Positions 17,128-25,273 of a DNA stretch of 64,000 nucleotides are shown here, in pieces. The first letter of the stretch is position 1; each line of letters starts with the position of its first letter. The translations under genes and the position numbers were made by a program. The notes beneath the pieces were generated by a model that saw nothing but the letters and a program-made list of their open reading frames with translations, ran no database searches and was not told the DNA's origin. The stretch lies in the NCBI GenBank assembly GCA_963617205.1, contig CAVEOA010000002.1:62001-126000 (forward strand), given 5' to 3'. Source of the DNA: UBA11524 sp963617205 (GTDB lineage: Bacteria; Bacillota; Clostridia; Christensenellales; Aristaeellaceae).

Positions 17128-18426
17128 TTACTGCGCCGTGCCTGCCGCCATCGTGCCGACAACGCCCAGCGGATTCATCTTCATGGGGCTCGTGCTGTTC
17201 AAATCCTCCGTGCCGCCCAGCACGTTGCCCAGCTCGAAGAGCATGTTGTCGCAGGCAATCTGATCGGTGCTGCCGGATTCCACCATCGCCTTTGCTTCTG
17301 CCAGCTTTTCGGCGAAGGGCGTCCAGATTTCCTCGGTCACCCAGTACTTGTCAGCCGGCACGTCCGTGCCGTCGGCGCTGACCACGACATCAGCCGTCAC
17401 CTGCTCGGCGTAGGCAACCGCATGGGCAAGCGCAGCCGGTGCGCCGCTGCCGCGCGTGAAGCCAATCACGTGATCCACGCCGTCGTCGGACGACCACATG
17501 ATGATGACCTCGTCGGGATTGTTGTACTGATCGGTACGGCGCTCGCCGCGGATGAACTGCGTATGGCGGAATGCCTCGCCGAAGTTCTTGCCGATGTAGG
17601 AGTCGCCGGTCGTCACCGTTTCCGTCGCCCCATCGGGCAGGAACAGCGGATGCTTGACGGCGTTCGCATCGGTCGGATCGGTGTTCTCAATCAGCTTGCC
17701 GGTCACGGAATGGGCGCGCTTTGCCGTCCAGCCCTTCACGCCGTCCTGCCAGTAAATCATCATGTCCAGCGGCTGAATCGCGCTGTCGAAATTTTCCTCC
17801 GCGAATGTCACGCCGATGTCCTCGCCGCCGTCATCCTTGACGGACACAACGCCGTCATTTTTGCTGATTTCGCTGACAAACGTCGACGTGTAGTAGGTCG
17901 TCGAGATGACGGATGCCTTGTCGCTGCCAGCCTCCGCATACAGCTGAATCGTCTGACCGATCATATACGCGATGTGCTTCGTGTACAGGAACGCAGCCTC
18001 TTCGAGCGTTACAGGCTGACCCTGCACGTAGTTTTCTTCGACCTTCGGCATGAAGAAGCCGTCATCCCACTGCCGCTGCAGATGTGCCTTCCATGCCCAG
18101 CCGCCATCGACCTGCCAGATGGCGTTTTCGCCGTTCACGACAAGCGATTCCGTGCTCAGCGTGCCGTCCGCAAGCGTGTACGGAATCCGCTGACCGTTGA
18201 CGTAGACGTTGCCGGCATTCACGATGGCCCGAACGCCGGTCTCGGCGCCGCCCTCGAAATACGGGGCGAACTGCTCGTCAATGAGCGTCAGGCTGGAATC
18301 GCAGACGACGGTGTACAGCAGCGTGTACTCCTTGCCGTCGAACAATGCCGTTTCCTCTGCGCCTGCGCAGGTGATTCCGCACAGCAGCAGGCAGAGGGTC
18401 ACGATGAGTGTCAGGGTTCTTTTCAT
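17128..18426 (-). CDS. Secreted protein of unknown function, first gene of the Dpp-type operon
   Basis: A 432-residue protein with a clear signal peptide (residues 1-23, ending ITCAGAEE). I do not recognise a catalytic family. The mature part is acidic and rich in aromatic residues, with segments such as LFDGKEYTLLYTVVCDSSLT at the N-terminus, WQVDGGWAWKAHLQRQWDDG near residue 105, and VSADGTDVPADKYWVTEEIW near 350. It has no transmembrane helix after the signal peptide and no cell-wall sorting motif. The gene has the strongest promoter of the region, directly followed by a perfect palindrome likely to be an operator. Its place before the binding protein suggests an extracytoplasmic partner of the importer, for example a second ligand-capturing protein; this is inference. 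Confidence 0.8.
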   Translation of the reverse strand: MKRTLTLIVTLCLLLCGITCAGAEETALFDGKEYTLLYTVVCDSSLTLIDEQFAPYFEGGAETGVRAIVNAGNVYVNGQRIPYTLADGTLSTESLVVNGENAIWQVDGGWAWKAHLQRQWDDGFFMPKVEENYVQGQPVTLEEAAFLYTKHIAYMIGQTIQLYAEAGSDKASVISTTYYTSTFVSEISKNDGVVSVKDDGGEDIGVTFAEENFDSAIQPLDMMIYWQDGVKGWTAKRAHSVTGKLIENTDPTDANAVKHPLFLPDGATETVTTGDSYIGKNFGEAFRHTQFIRGERRTDQYNNPDEVIIMWSSDDGVDHVIGFTRGSGAPAALAHAVAYAEQVTADVVVSADGTDVPADKYWVTEEIWTPFAEKLAEAKAMVESGSTDQIACDNMLFELGNVLGGTEDLNSTSPMKMNPLGVVGTMAAGTAQ

Positions 18427-18468
18427 GGTTCTCCTCCTTTTTTATGATATCCATTTTAATTCGTGTAT

Positions 18469-18484
18469 TAGAACACGTTCTAAT
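18469..18484. promoter_or_regulatory. Palindromic operator TTAGAAC-N2-GTTCTAA
   Basis: A perfect 7+2+7 palindrome (TTAGAACACGTTCTAA) begins four bases downstream of the -10 box of the operon promoter, where bound protein would block transcription. A 14-of-16 match lies at 20619-20634, and a half-site at 8933-8938. The TetR protein at 8169-8912 is the likely binder, by inference. Confidence 0.65.
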
Positions 18485-18488
18485 CGGA

Positions 18489-18517
18489 TTATAAATCATA
18501 TCCGTCCGTTTGTCAAC
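18489..18517 (-). promoter_or_regulatory. Consensus sigma-A promoter of the Dpp-type operon
   Basis: On the minus strand TTGACA (18512-18517), exactly 17 bases, then TATAAT (18489-18494). Both boxes match consensus perfectly. It drives the genes from 18426 down to 9040. Confidence 0.85.
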
Positions 18518-18533
18518 AGCTTTTTTTACTTTT

Positions 18534-19124
18534 TTACGGCACCGGCTGACCATTCGCGTTTTTGTGCATGGTCATGAGCAAATTGCTGAAGCTCTGGCGA
18601 ATTGCAAGGGAGCATCCGGCGCTGAGCAGCAATGCAAGGATAACCATCGCGTCCACATACGTGCCGTTTCCGCCGGACAGCAGCGCCGCACCGCCGGAAA
18701 CAGCAGAGAGGAGCAGCAGCACCGCATGGGCAACCCAGCCAATCCGGATGCACTGGTCCACCTCGTCCGCTGTCATACGCTTCATGTACGCGCCGCTCAG
18801 CGCAAAACGAAGAACGCCATACGCACCAATCAGCCATGCGACGACAGACAGCACGCCGAAACCATTCGCCAGGCGACAATGGTTGAAGGGCACGTCCGCA
18901 AGCCCTGCCGCCATCGCCGCGGCCATGCCGAGAAGCATCGTAAGCAGCATCCGCAGCTTGACCGACCGCATCGTCCTCCCCTGCTTTGGGGGCGTATAGC
19001 GGCAGAACATGCCGATATAGCGGTACACCATGCGATAGCCCTTTCGATTCCGTGCAGGCTCCTTCACGGCCTCCCAGTTTTCAAAATAACGATCCCTGTA
19101 GGACTTGCGCTTCTCTCTCCGCAT
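18534..19124 (-). CDS. Membrane protein of unknown function, partner gene of the MATE exporter
   Basis: A 196-residue protein with a basic, tyrosine-rich N-terminal segment (residues 1-50, MRREKRKSYRDRYFENWEAV) and about four hydrophobic helices (near residues 57-75, 88-108, 130-150, 160-178). The short C-terminus is cytoplasmic or periplasmic and ends NANGQPVP. I recognise no family. Its ATG lies one base past the stop codon of the MATE gene (TAACATG), so the two are translated from one message and probably work together. The convergent Dpp-type operon promoter lies just beyond its stop. Confidence 0.7.
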   Translation of the reverse strand: MRREKRKSYRDRYFENWEAVKEPARNRKGYRMVYRYIGMFCRYTPPKQGRTMRSVKLRMLLTMLLGMAAAMAAGLADVPFNHCRLANGFGVLSVVAWLIGAYGVLRFALSGAYMKRMTADEVDQCIRIGWVAHAVLLLLSAVSGGAALLSGGNGTYVDAMVILALLLSAGCSLAIRQSFSNLLMTMHKNANGQPVP

Positions 19125-19125
19125 G

Positions 19126-20583
19126 TTACTTTGCGTCCTTCAGCAGATTTTTCTTTTTCCACGCGCCCGTATAGTAGTAAATCATGCACACGACGGCAGG
19201 CAGGACGCGACTGAGTCCCGTTCCCCAGAAATATGCCTGCGTCCGCAGGAATTCCTCCAGCGTCAGACCCGCCTCCGCATAGGCAGCCATGCTTGTCCAG
19301 AACGAAAACGCCTCCGGCGCCGCATTCAGGAACAGCTGAATGAACAGCAGGCTCAAGCCGATTTTGCATACAACGCCGTCCAGCACGCCGATGATGAAAT
19401 TCAGCATCGCGCTGCCTGCACCAAGCACCATGGCCTGATACGAGCTGGTGACGGCGGACACGAGAATATGCACCGCCAGCATCTGGACGTAGAAGACGCC
19501 GAGCGCCTCCACCTGCTGGTCAATCGTAAAGATGCCGAAGGTCTGCTTCGGGAAGAGCAGGATAATCAGCGAAATCAGCAAACCGAAGGCAAAGCTTGTC
19601 AGCAGCGTATAGCGAACCGCCTTTTTCGCGCGGTCCTGCTTCTGCGCGCCGAGATTCTGCCCGACCATGGCGGCACATGCCTGCGACATGGAGGAAGAGA
19701 ACATTTCGAGGAACTTCTGCAGCTTGTTGCCGATGCCGTTTGTGCCGGAAGCAATCGCGCCGCACGCGTTGATGCTCGCATTGATCCACAGCATGGACAC
19801 GCGCACAAGGATGGAGCGAATCGCCTGCGGCAGACCCAGCTGCAGCAGCATCTTCATATGCGTCGCATCCAGATTGAAATAGCTCAGCTTCAGTTCAAAA
19901 TCAAACGTTTCGCGGCGCTTGTACATATAGATGAAGCACGCTGCAAAGCTGGCCAGCTGGGAAATAACCGTCGCGATGGCGGTTCCTGCCGCGCTCAGCG
20001 GAATCACCGCGACCAGCAGGATGTCCAGCACGATGTTCACCACCGCCGCAATGATAATAAACAGCAGCGGGCGCTTGCTTTCGCCCATGCCGCGCAGGAC
20101 ACCGCTGACGGCGTTATAGCCGAAGATAAACGGCAGTCCAATGGCGGTGATGACCATGTAAGACGTTGCCTCTCCCATTGCCTCCTCCGGGCAGTTCAGC
20201 ATCCGCAGAATCGGCTTCGTCAGCACGATGGTAAGGACCATCAGGACGAGCGAGGCAATCATCATCAGGGTGATGAAGGTGCCGGTCGCCTTTTTCTGGT
20301 CGCCGAATCGCTTTGCGCCTGCCAGCTGGGCAATATAAATCTGTCCGGCAGATGCAAAGGCGGTTGCAACCGGCGTCAGGAAATCGGCAATTTCGCCGCC
20401 CGTGTTGACGCCTACCGTGCCCACATTGCCCACAAACTGCCCGATGACCATCAAATCCACCATGGAATACAGCTGCTGGATCAAATTTGCCAGCACAATG
20501 GGCATCGCGAAGAGCATCAGGGACTTCCAGATAGGTCCGCTCGTCAAATCGCGACCGACCCTTTTTTTCATCACTGCCGTCAT
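19126..20583 (-). CDS. MATE family efflux transporter
   Basis: A 485-residue member of the MATE family, exporters that use sodium or proton gradients to expel drugs or metabolites. It shows about twelve membrane helices and family signatures: LMLFAMPIVLANLIQQLYSM followed by VDLMVIGQF near residue 30, and LRGMGESKRPL near 164. The N- and C-halves show the internal repeat expected of the fold. GAGGAGG precedes the ATG. The gene is transcribed from a promoter that carries a palindromic operator, divergently from the hydrolase/GH3 operon, and is followed by a small membrane protein. Local repression by a TetR protein is typical for MATE genes. Its substrate is unknown. Confidence 0.93.
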   Translation of the reverse strand: MTAVMKKRVGRDLTSGPIWKSLMLFAMPIVLANLIQQLYSMVDLMVIGQFVGNVGTVGVNTGGEIADFLTPVATAFASAGQIYIAQLAGAKRFGDQKKATGTFITLMMIASLVLMVLTIVLTKPILRMLNCPEEAMGEATSYMVITAIGLPFIFGYNAVSGVLRGMGESKRPLLFIIIAAVVNIVLDILLVAVIPLSAAGTAIATVISQLASFAACFIYMYKRRETFDFELKLSYFNLDATHMKMLLQLGLPQAIRSILVRVSMLWINASINACGAIASGTNGIGNKLQKFLEMFSSSMSQACAAMVGQNLGAQKQDRAKKAVRYTLLTSFAFGLLISLIILLFPKQTFGIFTIDQQVEALGVFYVQMLAVHILVSAVTSSYQAMVLGAGSAMLNFIIGVLDGVVCKIGLSLLFIQLFLNAAPEAFSFWTSMAAYAEAGLTLEEFLRTQAYFWGTGLSRVLPAVVCMIYYYTGAWKKKNLLKDAK

Positions 20584-20618
20584 TTCAAATCCTCCTCAAA
20601 AAAGTTTCAGAACACACT

Positions 20619-20676
20619 TTAAAACGCGTTCTAATTGTGCTATACTTATCATAAATCGCCTGAGGAGGTTTGTCAA
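20619..20676 (-). promoter_or_regulatory. MATE promoter and palindromic operator between divergent operons
   Basis: Minus strand: TTGACA (20671-20676), 17 bases, TATGAT (20648-20653). The palindrome TTAAAACGCGTTCTAA (20619-20634) lies between this promoter and the MATE start and matches the site at 18469 in 14 of 16 positions. On the plus strand TATACT at 20641-20646 could be the -10 box for the divergent operon, with the palindrome in its spacer, so one bound protein could control both directions. Confidence 0.6.
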
Positions 20677-20727
20677 GTCCCTTCATCGGGAAATTTGCAT
20701 TTCTCTTCGCGAAGGAAGGAGGAACCC

Positions 20728-21996
20728 ATGACGGACACGCAATACCGCGCATCGTACGTGCGCATCGGCGCCTTCATGCAGGGCATCAACGCCGTTTTCT
20801 ACGTCCCTGCCAACCAAAAAAGCAGCACAGGCATCGTCGTGCTGCATTCCGATTCTGATTACCTCTCTTTTCCCGGCGGCGCGGGCATGGCCTCTCGCGG
20901 CTTCCTGACCCTGTGCGCAAATGTCGAAAATCCATCTGACCCGCTGGAGAAGAAGCTTCTTTCCGTCAAGCTGGCAGTGGAGGAAATGCGCCGTCAGCCG
21001 GGAATCGACCGGATTGTCCTGCTCGGGCACAGCGGCGGTGCAACGCTGATGAGCCTGTATCAGGCAGTTGCCGAAAACGGCACCGATATTTTTCGGGATG
21101 AGCACCGCATCGTCAAGCTTGGTGATGTGCCGTCCCTGCCGGCTGCGGATGGTGTCATGCTCATTGATTCCAATTTCGGCAACGGCGTGATGACGCTTGT
21201 CAGCATTGACCCTGCCGTTCAGGATGAAGCAAGCGGATGCAGCAACAACCCTGCTTTTTACCCCTTTTCCGCAGAAAACGGCTATCGGGCAAACGGCGTC
21301 ACCCATTACAGCGACGCATTTCTCTCTTCCTATTATAAAGCACAGGCAGAACGCGCTGACCGAATCCGTGAAAGGGCGCTTGAGCGCCTGTCCATGCTGG
21401 AAAAGCATCAGGGGCGCTTTGCGGATGACGAACCGTTCCTGATTCCCGGCGGCAGTCAGGTTGCGCCGAACAACCGGCTGTTTCCGCAGGATTTGCACCT
21501 GCTGTCGCACACGAAGGAGCAATATGACCTGATTCACGGCAGAGACGGCAGCGTCACGCACGAAATCATCCGCTCCCTGCGCACACCCCGCGGCGCGCTG
21601 TACGGCACAGAGCTCTATGGATTAGGCTGCTGGAACACCACTGTCCGCACGTACCTTTCTTCAAACTGCGTGCGCACAACGCCCGACTATCGGGTGTCAG
21701 AAACCGGCGTTGAGGGCATTGATTACGATTCCTGTTTCTGCTGCACGCCCGGCAATGTGAAGCACATTCATGCCCCGATGCTGATCATGGGGATGACCGG
21801 TGGCTACGAGTGCATCGCCAGCGAGGTCATCTACGAAAACGCCGCCTCCGCCGACAAATCCATCGCCTTTGTCGAGGGCGGCACGCACATGCTGGGCACG
21901 GCACACGACGCGGAGCAATATCCCGGACAATTCGGTGATGCGCCGTCTGCGCTGTTTGACGCCATAGCGCAATGGCTGACAAGGAGGATGAAATGA
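20728..21996 (+). CDS. Alpha/beta hydrolase of unknown substrate
   Basis: A 422-residue alpha/beta hydrolase. The nucleophile elbow is LLGHSGGATLM with Ser102, after a strand that reads RIVLLG. The N-terminus (GINAVFYVPANQKSSTGIVV) is the usual first strand, and the probable catalytic histidine is in VEGGTHMLGTAHDAEQYPG near the C-terminus, where THML follows a strand as expected. A long insertion between residues 130 and 330 probably forms a lid. There is no signal peptide. The ATG at 20728 follows GAAGGAAGGAGG; the open frame extends upstream to 20635 but would overlap the promoter. It is the first gene of a five-gene operon with GH3 and beta-phosphoglucomutase, so a glycoside ester is a plausible substrate. 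Confidence 0.82.
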   Translation: MTDTQYRASYVRIGAFMQGINAVFYVPANQKSSTGIVVLHSDSDYLSFPGGAGMASRGFLTLCANVENPSDPLEKKLLSVKLAVEEMRRQPGIDRIVLLGHSGGATLMSLYQAVAENGTDIFRDEHRIVKLGDVPSLPAADGVMLIDSNFGNGVMTLVSIDPAVQDEASGCSNNPAFYPFSAENGYRANGVTHYSDAFLSSYYKAQAERADRIRERALERLSMLEKHQGRFADDEPFLIPGGSQVAPNNRLFPQDLHLLSHTKEQYDLIHGRDGSVTHEIIRSLRTPRGALYGTELYGLGCWNTTVRTYLSSNCVRTTPDYRVSETGVEGIDYDSCFCCTPGNVKHIHAPMLIMGMTGGYECIASEVIYENAASADKSIAFVEGGTHMLGTAHDAEQYPGQFGDAPSALFDAIAQWLTRRMK

Positions 21997-22871
21997 TGAA
22001 CGGCAATTCTGACGAACTGAACCGCCCCTACCTGAACCGGCTGACCATCAACTACCGCTACATCGGCACGGAGGAGGCATCGACCGAATGCACGCTTTTC
22101 GGTCGGAAATTAGCCACGCCGATTCTGCTCGGCGGTCTCGCGCATTACGAGCGGCTCAATGAAAGCGGTATGGCAGGCTATGCCGCCGCTGCCGCATCAG
22201 CCGGGACAGCCATGTGGACCGGCTTCTCCACCGATGCGGAAATCGAATCGGTCGTTGCTGCCGGCATTCCCGCCGCGCGCATCATCAAGCCGTTCGCCGA
22301 CACCGATGACGTGCTTTCGATGATTGCGCATGACGAAAAGGCAGGCTGCTGCGCCATCGCCATGGATATCGACCATGCCTACAACAAGCGTGGTTTTCAC
22401 GATTCCTTCGGCGGAAGACCCCTTGCATCGCCCAGCGTATCCGTCCTGCGAACGTATGCGAAAAGCACCTCGCTTCCCTTCTTCTGCAAGGGCGTGTTGA
22501 GCGTTTCGGACGCCGTTTCCTGCGCCGAAGCAGGGATTGCCGGCATTGTCGTCAGCCAGCATCAGAACATGTTCCCATGGAATCCGCCTGTGCTGTCCGT
22601 CCTGCCGGAAATTCGCAGGGCAGTCGGCAGCAGCCTGACCATCCTGTGCGACAGCGGTCTTGACACCGGCTATGAATGCTTCAAGGCGCTCGCACTCGGC
22701 GCGGACGGCGTATTCACGGTACGCCCCATGATGCCGATTTTCCGCGAAAAGGGCGCGTCGGGCATCGCGGAACGCCTGACGCAGATGACGGATGAGCTGC
22801 GCTGCGCCATGTCGCGCACCGGCTCAAAGGATGTCCGCCATATTGATTCCTCTGCCATTCGCTTCATTTGA
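21993..22871 (+). CDS. FMN-dependent alpha-hydroxy-acid dehydrogenase-like protein
   Basis: A 292-residue TIM-barrel protein of the FMN-dependent alpha-hydroxy-acid oxidase/dehydrogenase family (lactate or glycolate oxidase relatives). Visible features are ATPILLGGLAH near residue 42, FFCKGVLSVSDAVSCAEAGI with the conserved lysine near 165, and GIVVSQH where the catalytic histidine is kept. The usual SNHGGRQLD motif reads SQHQNMFPWNPP, so the substrate-binding arginine is missing at that spot. FMN-phosphate binding is suggested by LALGADGVFTVRP. It is shorter than the roughly 350 residues usual in the family, missing part of the N-terminus and the mobile loop. The ATG at 21993 overlaps the upstream stop (ATGA) and follows AAGGAGG. 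Activity and substrate remain open. Confidence 0.75.
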   Translation: MMNGNSDELNRPYLNRLTINYRYIGTEEASTECTLFGRKLATPILLGGLAHYERLNESGMAGYAAAAASAGTAMWTGFSTDAEIESVVAAGIPAARIIKPFADTDDVLSMIAHDEKAGCCAIAMDIDHAYNKRGFHDSFGGRPLASPSVSVLRTYAKSTSLPFFCKGVLSVSDAVSCAEAGIAGIVVSQHQNMFPWNPPVLSVLPEIRRAVGSSLTILCDSGLDTGYECFKALALGADGVFTVRPMMPIFREKGASGIAERLTQMTDELRCAMSRTGSKDVRHIDSSAIRFI

Positions 22872-22885
22872 AAGGAGATTGTTTG

Positions 22886-24529
22886 ATGATTGACTTAAAG
22901 GCGAACCCGTTTTTCCTGTCGGACGAACAGGTTAATTGGGTGCATGTGACGCTCGCTTCCATGACGGATGAAGAAAAGCTCGGGCAGCTCTTCTGCCTGA
23001 TGGGTCAGGATTATCCCATGGCGCAGATGGCACAGATGGTCAGTTGCGGCAGGGTCGGCGGCATTCTGTATCGTCCGGAGGCAGCACAGTCCATTCGTGA
23101 CCGCTGGGCAACGCTTGATCCGCTGGCACGGATTCCCCTGCTCAAGGCAGCCAATCTGGAGGAAGGCGGCGCCGGCGCCATCACAGACGGCACGCTTTTC
23201 GGCTGGCCGATGCTGACCGCCGCGACGGATGACGAGTCGGTCGCCGCAAAATTCGGCACGGTCTGCGGCGCTGAAGGGCGGAGCACAGGCATCAACTGGA
23301 CGTTCTCACCCGTCAGCGACATCGACATGAATCCCCTGAACCCCATCACGAATGTCCGCACCTTCGGCAGCGACCCCGAACGCATCAGGCGCATGACCGG
23401 CGCATATGTGGATGCGGTGCAGTCCTGCGGCGTTGCGGCGTGCGCCAAGCATTTTCCCGGCGACGGCGTAGACTACCGCGATCAGCATCTGCATCCCACC
23501 TATAACAGCCTGAGTGCGCGGGAATGGTACGATACCTACGGCGCCATCTACCGGAACCTGATTGACCGTCATCACCTGCTCAGCGTCATGGTCGGGCATA
23601 TTGTGCAGCCGAATGTGGAAATGGACATCAATCCGTCCCTTCAGTTTGCGGACTGCCTGCCGGGCTCGCTGTCGCATGAGCTGCTGACCGGCGTGCTGCG
23701 CGGCAAATTCGGCTTCAACGGCGTTATCACGACGGATGCAACCATCATGGGCGGATTCTGTCAGGCGATGGCGCGGCGCGATGCCATTCCTGCCGCCATC
23801 ATGGCAGGCAACGATATGCTTGTTTTCTCAACGGACAGCGACGAGGACTTCGGCTATCTTCAGGCAGCGCTGTCAGACGGTCGGCTGACGCATGAGCGCC
23901 TGAACGAAGCGGTGACACGCATTCTGGCGCTCAAGGCAAAGGTCTGCTTTCAACCAGAGTGCAAGATAGCATCAAGCGGCGCTGAATGGCATCGCGAGGC
24001 AGCGGAAAAGGCAATCACGCTTGTCAAGAATACAAGCGCAGTCCTCCTGCCCGTCACGCCGGAAAAGTACCCCGTCATCCGCCTGATTTGCCTTGGCAGG
24101 GACGACATTGCAGACGGCAGCGTCCGGGCGATTGTCACCGAATGGCTGCAAAACGCCGGCTTCTCCGTGGAATGCTACAATCCCCTTGCGGATGAGCTGC
24201 ACGGCACCTCCACCCTGTCCGACCGCCGCCTGACGCTGTACATCATGAATCACGAGCACGCTTCCAATCAGACCACCGTGCGCATCGACTGGAGCAAAAA
24301 GCACGCGCTGGACATGCCGCGCTTCGTGCATGAAGAGCCATGCGTTATGGTTTCGCTGGCGAATCCGTATCTCTTGCAGGATGCCCCGCGCATTCCCGTA
24401 TACATCAATGCCTATACCGCCACGCGCACCGTCATTGAAACGGTTTTGAACAAGCTGCTCTGCGGCGGACCCTTCACCGGAATCAGCCCGGTCGATGCGT
24501 ATTGCGGACTGCCGGACACGCGGCTGTAA
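22886..24529 (+). CDS. GH3 beta-N-acetylglucosaminidase-like glycoside hydrolase
   Basis: A 547-residue GH3 enzyme of the NagZ-like subgroup, which removes beta-linked N-acetylglucosamine or related sugars from oligosaccharides. The N-terminal barrel shows MTDEEKLGQLFCLMG, then EEGGAGAITDGTLFGWPML, CAKHFPGDGVDYRDQHLHPT with the Asp-x-His dyad that replaces a glutamate acid/base in NagZ enzymes, and the nucleophile Asp284 in ITTDATIMGGF. The second half (from about residue 360) is an alpha/beta domain of the kind seen in two-domain GH3 proteins. No signal peptide is seen, so it acts inside the cell. AAAGGAG precedes the ATG at 22886. With the ChbG-like deacetylase across the divergent promoter it hints at amino-sugar oligosaccharide use. 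Confidence 0.88.
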   Translation: MIDLKANPFFLSDEQVNWVHVTLASMTDEEKLGQLFCLMGQDYPMAQMAQMVSCGRVGGILYRPEAAQSIRDRWATLDPLARIPLLKAANLEEGGAGAITDGTLFGWPMLTAATDDESVAAKFGTVCGAEGRSTGINWTFSPVSDIDMNPLNPITNVRTFGSDPERIRRMTGAYVDAVQSCGVAACAKHFPGDGVDYRDQHLHPTYNSLSAREWYDTYGAIYRNLIDRHHLLSVMVGHIVQPNVEMDINPSLQFADCLPGSLSHELLTGVLRGKFGFNGVITTDATIMGGFCQAMARRDAIPAAIMAGNDMLVFSTDSDEDFGYLQAALSDGRLTHERLNEAVTRILALKAKVCFQPECKIASSGAEWHREAAEKAITLVKNTSAVLLPVTPEKYPVIRLICLGRDDIADGSVRAIVTEWLQNAGFSVECYNPLADELHGTSTLSDRRLTLYIMNHEHASNQTTVRIDWSKKHALDMPRFVHEEPCVMVSLANPYLLQDAPRIPVYINAYTATRTVIETVLNKLLCGGPFTGISPVDAYCGLPDTRL

Positions 24530-24542
24530 CGGGGGTGCTGAT

Positions 24543-25262
24543 ATGCCAATCGGTGTCATCATCAACTGCCTGTCCGTTGCCCTCGGCGGGCTTGCCGGCT
24601 CCGTCTTCGGGCAGAAAATGACGGCAGAGCTCAAGGAAAAGCTGAATCTCGTCTTCGGCGTCTGCTCCATGGGCATCGGCATCAGCGCCATCGTGCTCAT
24701 GCAGAACATGCCTGCCGTTGTGCTTTCGCTCATCATCGGCACGCTGCTCGGCGTTGTCTGCCATCTGGAGCAGCGCATCCATCATGCAGGCGCGGCCATG
24801 CAGCGGCTCATTCCCGGTGCTGCCGCCATGGATGAATCAACCGCCTCCCTGCTGGTCACCGCCATCGTGCTCTTCTGCGCCAGCGGTACCGGCATATACG
24901 GCGCCATCATTGCCGGCATGAACGGCGACCATTCCATTCTCATCGCCAAATCCGTTCTGGATTTTTTCACCGCGATGATTTTCGCATGCAATCTCGGTCA
25001 GGTGACGGCGCTCGTTGCCGTGCCGCAATGCGTGATTTTCATCGTCCTGTTCTACTGCGCCAAGCTGATTGGTCCCTTGACCACCGCGTCCATGGTAAAT
25101 GATTTCAAGGCGTGCGGCGGACTCATCATGCTCGCGACCGGACTGCGCATCGCCAAAATCAAGTCCTTCCCCATTGCCGACATGATTCCGGCGATGGTGC
25201 TTGTCTGGTTCATCAGCGCAGCGTGGACAAACGCGGTTCTGCCGCTGCTTTCAGGGCTTTAA
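24543..25262 (+). CDS. DUF554 family membrane protein
   Basis: A 239-residue integral membrane protein of the DUF554 family, putative transporters of unknown substrate. The start MPIGVIINCLSVALGGLAGS is typical: a first helix followed by a glycine-rich turn and the positively charged GQKMTAELKEKLN. Seven helices are suggested, and the segments VFGVCSMGIGISAIV and MLATGLRIAKIKSFPIADMI are conserved features of the family. The ATG at 24543 is chosen over the upstream frame extension, which would overlap the GH3 gene. It sits between GH3 and beta-phosphoglucomutase in the same operon. Confidence 0.85.
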   Translation: MPIGVIINCLSVALGGLAGSVFGQKMTAELKEKLNLVFGVCSMGIGISAIVLMQNMPAVVLSLIIGTLLGVVCHLEQRIHHAGAAMQRLIPGAAAMDESTASLLVTAIVLFCASGTGIYGAIIAGMNGDHSILIAKSVLDFFTAMIFACNLGQVTALVAVPQCVIFIVLFYCAKLIGPLTTASMVNDFKACGGLIMLATGLRIAKIKSFPIADMIPAMVLVWFISAAWTNAVLPLLSGL

Positions 25263-25273
25263 GGAGGATAGAG

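Noticed and set aside
20635..20727. N-terminal extension of the hydrolase to 20635
   Set aside because: It would overlap the divergent promoter and operator; GAAGGAAGGAGG marks the ATG at 20728.
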